This document shows positions 23,446 through 25,828 of a DNA stretch of 25,828 nt, piece after piece (the stretch's first letter is position 1; every line of letters begins with the position of its first letter). The notes under the pieces are model-generated. The model worked only from the letters and a program-made list of their open reading frames with translations, did not search any database and was not told the origin of the DNA. The stretch is taken from the NCBI GenBank assembly GCA_934394985.1, contig CAKRRF010000032.1:1-25828 (forward strand), in the 5' to 3' direction. Source of the stretch: an uncultured Marvinbryantia sp. (GTDB taxonomy: Bacteria > Bacillota > Clostridia > Lachnospirales > Lachnospiraceae). The position numbers and the translations under genes are program-made.

Positions 23446-24714
23446 TCAAGGGTTGAGTTCTGCTATTCTTGTAACACCGACATAAATCTCCTGAATTTTA
23501 TACCAGGTTCTTCTTCCTACGATCCCATCCTGCGTTAATCCAAAAATCCCCTGAAAAATCAAAACTGCTTTTTCCGTTTCTGGTCCATAGATGCCATCCA
23601 CTGCCAGTTTGGGAATCAGCGGATAATTATTGGAAATGGCATTGAGCTGTTCCTGTATCTGCAATACAGGTTCACCCACAGATCCTTTTTCCAGGACATA
23701 TCCAGGCCAAGACGCTGGAATACCGGCCACCTGCTCTGCTCGATTGATATACATGGACTCCCCATAGTAATAACGAAGTATTTCTATGGCAGAATATCCC
23801 CGATCTCCCAGAGCTTTTGACCCCCACTGGCTCATCCACTGGGGACAGGTTACCCGGCTGCCATCACAGTATTGCGTCAGAATCGGCTGCTTCACATTCG
23901 GTCTTGACAGATAGTTTTCAAATATATCATCTACCGTCTCTGAAATGCTTTCAAAAATATTTCTTCCATAAATCCATTTATGATCAAACGCCGTAGAGGA
24001 TGTGATCGTAAAGTCATACCCCTTATTTCGATACCACTCGGTATATACCCGATTCAGGGTAAATGACATAATCGCCAGCACATTCGCTATGATCGTTTCT
24101 TTCGGCCAGGTTGAATAAATCTCACTGGATGCCACATTTTTTATATAATCTTTATATCGGACATAATAATCTCCTGCCGTAGTATCCCTTGGACTTCCAT
24201 CATGTACTACCACATATTCCGGGATAACTACACGGCGCAGTACGATTTCTCCGGACTGATTCACCGGTTTGATCTCAGCTTCCGCTATTTTCGGCGGGTA
24301 GTTTCCATACAGTGTATGCGGCGGTATGGCAGTAACTTCCGGTGGCCGTCCCTGTTCCAGTGGACGAAGCCGGATATTCTGCAAGGACAGTTCCCCTGAC
24401 ATTACCTCTGAGCCACTGATCGTTACCGGTTCATATCCTTCTGCCGATACTTTTATCGTATATTCTGAATAAGGCTGAGTTTCTCCCGGTTGCATACTAT
24501 ATTCCAGCGGTGGAGCCTTCAATTCCAGCGTACCTGTATTGCCGTTTTGATCCGTGTGTACCTCTTCCAGAATCTGATCCGGCTCCCCGGTATAGGAAAT
24601 ATCCACTGTTGCATTTTCAACAGGAACGGTACGAAATGCCGATTCCACATTAATCTTCAGTGCTCCTCTGTCTGTATTCTCTGCCTGCAATACATGGATA
24701 CCTGATTTTCTCAT
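23446..24714 (-). CDS. sleC: SleC-like spore cortex-lytic protein (SpoIID-type domain plus peptidoglycan-binding domain)
   Basis: Resembles clostridial SleC, the germination enzyme stored as a zymogen that degrades spore cortex. ATG 24714 (MRKSGIHVLQ) follows a GAGG site. The frame extends 16 codons to a TTG without support. The 422 residues comprise an N-terminal prepro-like region with a carboxypeptidase-regulatory-like beta fold (about 15-118) and no signal peptide, a central SpoIID/LytB-like domain (about 165-320; NVASSEIYSTWP with E198 as likely catalytic Glu, and QYCDGSRVTCPQWMSQWG), and a C-terminal peptidoglycan-binding domain (about 340-420; LAVDGIYGPETEKAV, FGLTQDGIVGRRTW). SleC is normally activated by Csp proteases, and no csp gene is in this window. 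Sporulation-specific expression is expected. Confidence 0.85.
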   Translation of the reverse strand: MRKSGIHVLQAENTDRGALKINVESAFRTVPVENATVDISYTGEPDQILEEVHTDQNGNTGTLELKAPPLEYSMQPGETQPYSEYTIKVSAEGYEPVTISGSEVMSGELSLQNIRLRPLEQGRPPEVTAIPPHTLYGNYPPKIAEAEIKPVNQSGEIVLRRVVIPEYVVVHDGSPRDTTAGDYYVRYKDYIKNVASSEIYSTWPKETIIANVLAIMSFTLNRVYTEWYRNKGYDFTITSSTAFDHKWIYGRNIFESISETVDDIFENYLSRPNVKQPILTQYCDGSRVTCPQWMSQWGSKALGDRGYSAIEILRYYYGESMYINRAEQVAGIPASWPGYVLEKGSVGEPVLQIQEQLNAISNNYPLIPKLAVDGIYGPETEKAVLIFQGIFGLTQDGIVGRRTWYKIQEIYVGVTRIAELNP

Positions 24715-24784
24715 AATAACCTCACATACCTTCTTCTGGTATGTTATGCATTCTGGTTCCAAATGTTCCTGCCGACATTTCTTC

Positions 24785-24793
24785 TATTGTATC
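24785..24793 (-). promoter_or_regulatory. Possible sporulation-sigma -10 element of sleC
   Basis: GATACAATA on the minus strand, 71 nt before the sleC ATG, matches the -10 region of sigma-E/sigma-K promoters (CATACAAT, CATAnnnTA) except for the first base. No sigma-A -35 is correctly spaced. The assignment is weak. Confidence 0.25.
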
Positions 24794-24806
24794 ATTCCTC
24801 TCTATT

Positions 24807-24984
24807 CAAGAATGCCTCTGCATTCTTGCTGCGAGATGCGCGTCATGCAAAGCATGACATATTTCTTTTGCGCATCTCTGCAATCCTGCCGGAGGCTATA
24901 TCAGATGGGGGATTGACTCCCACCACTGATACTAATTTGCTCCTCGCCACCTAAAGAGGTGGGAGTCATCTCACATCTGATATA
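24807..24984. repeat. Cluster of three large palindromes, possible IS200/IS605 end or MITE remnant
   Basis: Unit A: 9-bp CAAGAATGC/GCATTCTTG (24807-24828, 4-nt loop). Unit B: GAGATGCGC (24833-24841) with GCGCATCTC (24870-24878), enclosing GTCATGC-AAA-GCATGAC. Unit C: 11-bp TATATCAGATG (24897-24907) with CATCTGATATA (24974-24984), enclosing 10-bp GACTCCCACC (24915-24924) with GGTGGGAGTC (24958-24967), or alternatively CCACCT-AAAG-AGGTGG. None has a U tract. No coding frame is convincing in 24763-25007. Stacked hairpins of this kind occur at ends of IS200/IS605 elements, but no transposase or TnpB is present. Confidence 0.5.
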
Positions 24985-25007
24985 ACAGGAATTTACAGGG
25001 CAAATAC

Positions 25008-25055
25008 AAAAAAGCTGCGACAATACATCACAAACGTAAATTATCACAGCTTTTT
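25008..25055 (-). terminator. Intrinsic terminator of deoC
   Basis: On the minus strand a 15-bp stem (25009-25023 with 25041-25055, two G-U pairs, 17-nt loop) ends in TTTTTT (25008-25013). It starts 16 nt after the deoC stop. Confidence 0.8.
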
Positions 25056-25070
25056 CAATATTTTCCAGAA

Positions 25071-25739
25071 TTAATATCCCGCTCCGTTATCAGTCTGTTT
25101 CATAATCTTTACCAGACGGCTGGTTCCTAGACGGTCTGCACCAAGACGTATGAATTCTTCTGCATCATCAAAGGAAGAGATTCCTCCTGCCGCTTTTACC
25201 TTCACGTCTTCTCCGACATGCTCTTTCATCAGCTTCACATCTGCAAAAGTAGCTCCTCCTGTAGAAAATCCGGTAGATGTCTTAATAAATTCTGCTCCGG
25301 CTTTTGTTACCAGTTCGCACATCTTAATCTTCTCTTCATCCGTCAACAGGCAGGTCTCAATGATGACTTTTAAAATCTTTCCGCCACATGCTTCATGAAT
25401 CTTACGGATCTCTTCCTCTACTTCATCATATCTTCCGTCTTTCAAAAAACCAACATTAATCACCATATCAATTTCACTGGCACCACTTTCGATCGCATTT
25501 TTGGTTTCAAATACTTTGGTCTCAGTAGTACTATATCCATTTGGGAATCCGATTACTGTACAAATCGGTAATTTCCCCTGTACATACTCTGCTGCCTGCT
25601 TTACATAAGCTGCAGGAATACATGCAGATGCAGTATGATACTTCATGGCATCATCCAAAATCTCTCTGATCTGTGCCCATGTGGCTGTCTGTGCCAGCAG
25701 AGTATGGTCTACAATTTTTAATACATCACTTGTGTTCAT
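25071..25739 (-). CDS. deoC: Deoxyribose-phosphate aldolase
   Basis: Splits 2-deoxyribose-5-phosphate into glyceraldehyde-3-phosphate and acetaldehyde, the last step of deoxyribonucleoside catabolism. ATG 25739 ([15 protein letters not shown]) has GAGAGGA about 7 nt upstream. The frame extends 13 more codons without support. The 222-residue class I aldolase has the Schiff-base lysine K153 (EFIKTSTGF), the proton-relay lysine K182 (VKAAGGI), D91 (EIDMVINVG) and a C-terminal tyrosine (NGAGY), matching the conserved catalytic tail. A palindrome lies just upstream. No other deo genes are visible before the window edge. Confidence 0.96.
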   Translation of the reverse strand: MNTSDVLKIVDHTLLAQTATWAQIREILDDAMKYHTASACIPAAYVKQAAEYVQGKLPICTVIGFPNGYSTTETKVFETKNAIESGASEIDMVINVGFLKDGRYDEVEEEIRKIHEACGGKILKVIIETCLLTDEEKIKMCELVTKAGAEFIKTSTGFSTGGATFADVKLMKEHVGEDVKVKAAGGISSFDDAEEFIRLGADRLGTSRLVKIMKQTDNGAGY

Positions 25740-25771
25740 CTTTTTATCCTCTCCTCGTATAATATCTTTTA

Positions 25772-25791
25772 GATACATAAATACATGTATC
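25772..25791. promoter_or_regulatory. Palindrome upstream of deoC, candidate operator
   Basis: GATACAT (25772-25778) and ATGTATC (25785-25791) form a perfect 7-bp inverted repeat with a 6-bp spacer, 32 nt before the ATG. A possible promoter upstream (TTGAAC 25820-25825, 17-bp spacer, TTATTA 25797-25802 on the minus strand) would put this site just after the start of transcription, a usual place for a repressor such as DeoR. The promoter is weak and at the window edge. Confidence 0.35.
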
Positions 25792-25828
25792 CTGATTAAT
25801 AAGTTACTAAATAAATATTGTTCAATAG

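Noticed and set aside
24715..24762. N-terminal extension of SleC from a TTG
   Set aside because: No SD, no conserved residues, and a good GAGG-ATG start lies at 24714.
24763..25007. CRISPR array or TnpB gene in the palindrome cluster
   Set aside because: There are no direct repeats at regular spacing and no coding frame with TnpB motifs.

Overview
The window looks like chromosome of a low-to-mid GC Clostridia member, most like Lachnospiraceae (Blautia/Dorea/Mediterraneibacter-like). The basis is the rho-rpmE-DUF1385-prmC-prfA gene order, a complete Rnf complex, a clostridial SleC-type spore cortex-lytic protein, strong AGGAGG ribosome binding sites and AT-rich sigma-A promoters. This assignment rests on gene content only. 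No phage, CRISPR array, tRNA, rRNA or intact transposase gene is visible.

Layout. (1) 1-6851, all minus strand: a TIGR04086-type membrane protein, rho, rpmE behind a long structured leader, then DUF1385, prmC, prfA and glmM in tight succession. This module terminates transcription (Rho) and translation (RF1 and the methylase that modifies it). (2) 6923-8305, plus strand: a CNNM/CorC-type transporter that starts at TTG, closed by a 25-bp perfect inverted repeat that also bounds the rnf operon. (3) 8318-13400, minus strand: rnfC, a fused rnfD-rnfG, rnfE, rnfA and rnfB behind their own promoter. They encode the ferredoxin:NAD+ oxidoreductase ion pump. A small Gx/HepS-I-like membrane protein lies just upstream. 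(4) 13980-15570, minus strand: a nested palindromic element, a terminator, a small XRE regulator with a half-site array in front of it, and an LCP-family wall-polymer ligase. (5) 15601-17379, plus strand: an ABC-F ATPase and a strong bidirectional terminator. (6) 17435-18839, minus strand: a cysteine desulfidase (CyuA/CdsB) preceded by the last ~38 codons of a lost sugar ABC permease. (7) 18845-23364, minus strand: carA-carB behind a leader with two tiny Arg-containing reading frames that overlap a terminator-like hairpin. (8) 23446-25828, minus strand: sleC-like, a 180-bp cluster of palindromes, and deoC.

The best candidates for something new are: the carA leader (a possible Arg-responsive leader-peptide attenuator), the RnfD-RnfG fusion with a cysteine-rich RnfE tail, the terminator placed directly before the DUF1385 ribosome binding site, the rpmE leader RNA, and two unexplained palindromic intergenic elements (13980-14065 and 24807-24984). 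I see no wholly new multi-gene system. Most genes are core housekeeping genes, and the novelty is in leaders and intergenic structure. All promoter, terminator and RNA calls were made by eye, without folding software or database searches.
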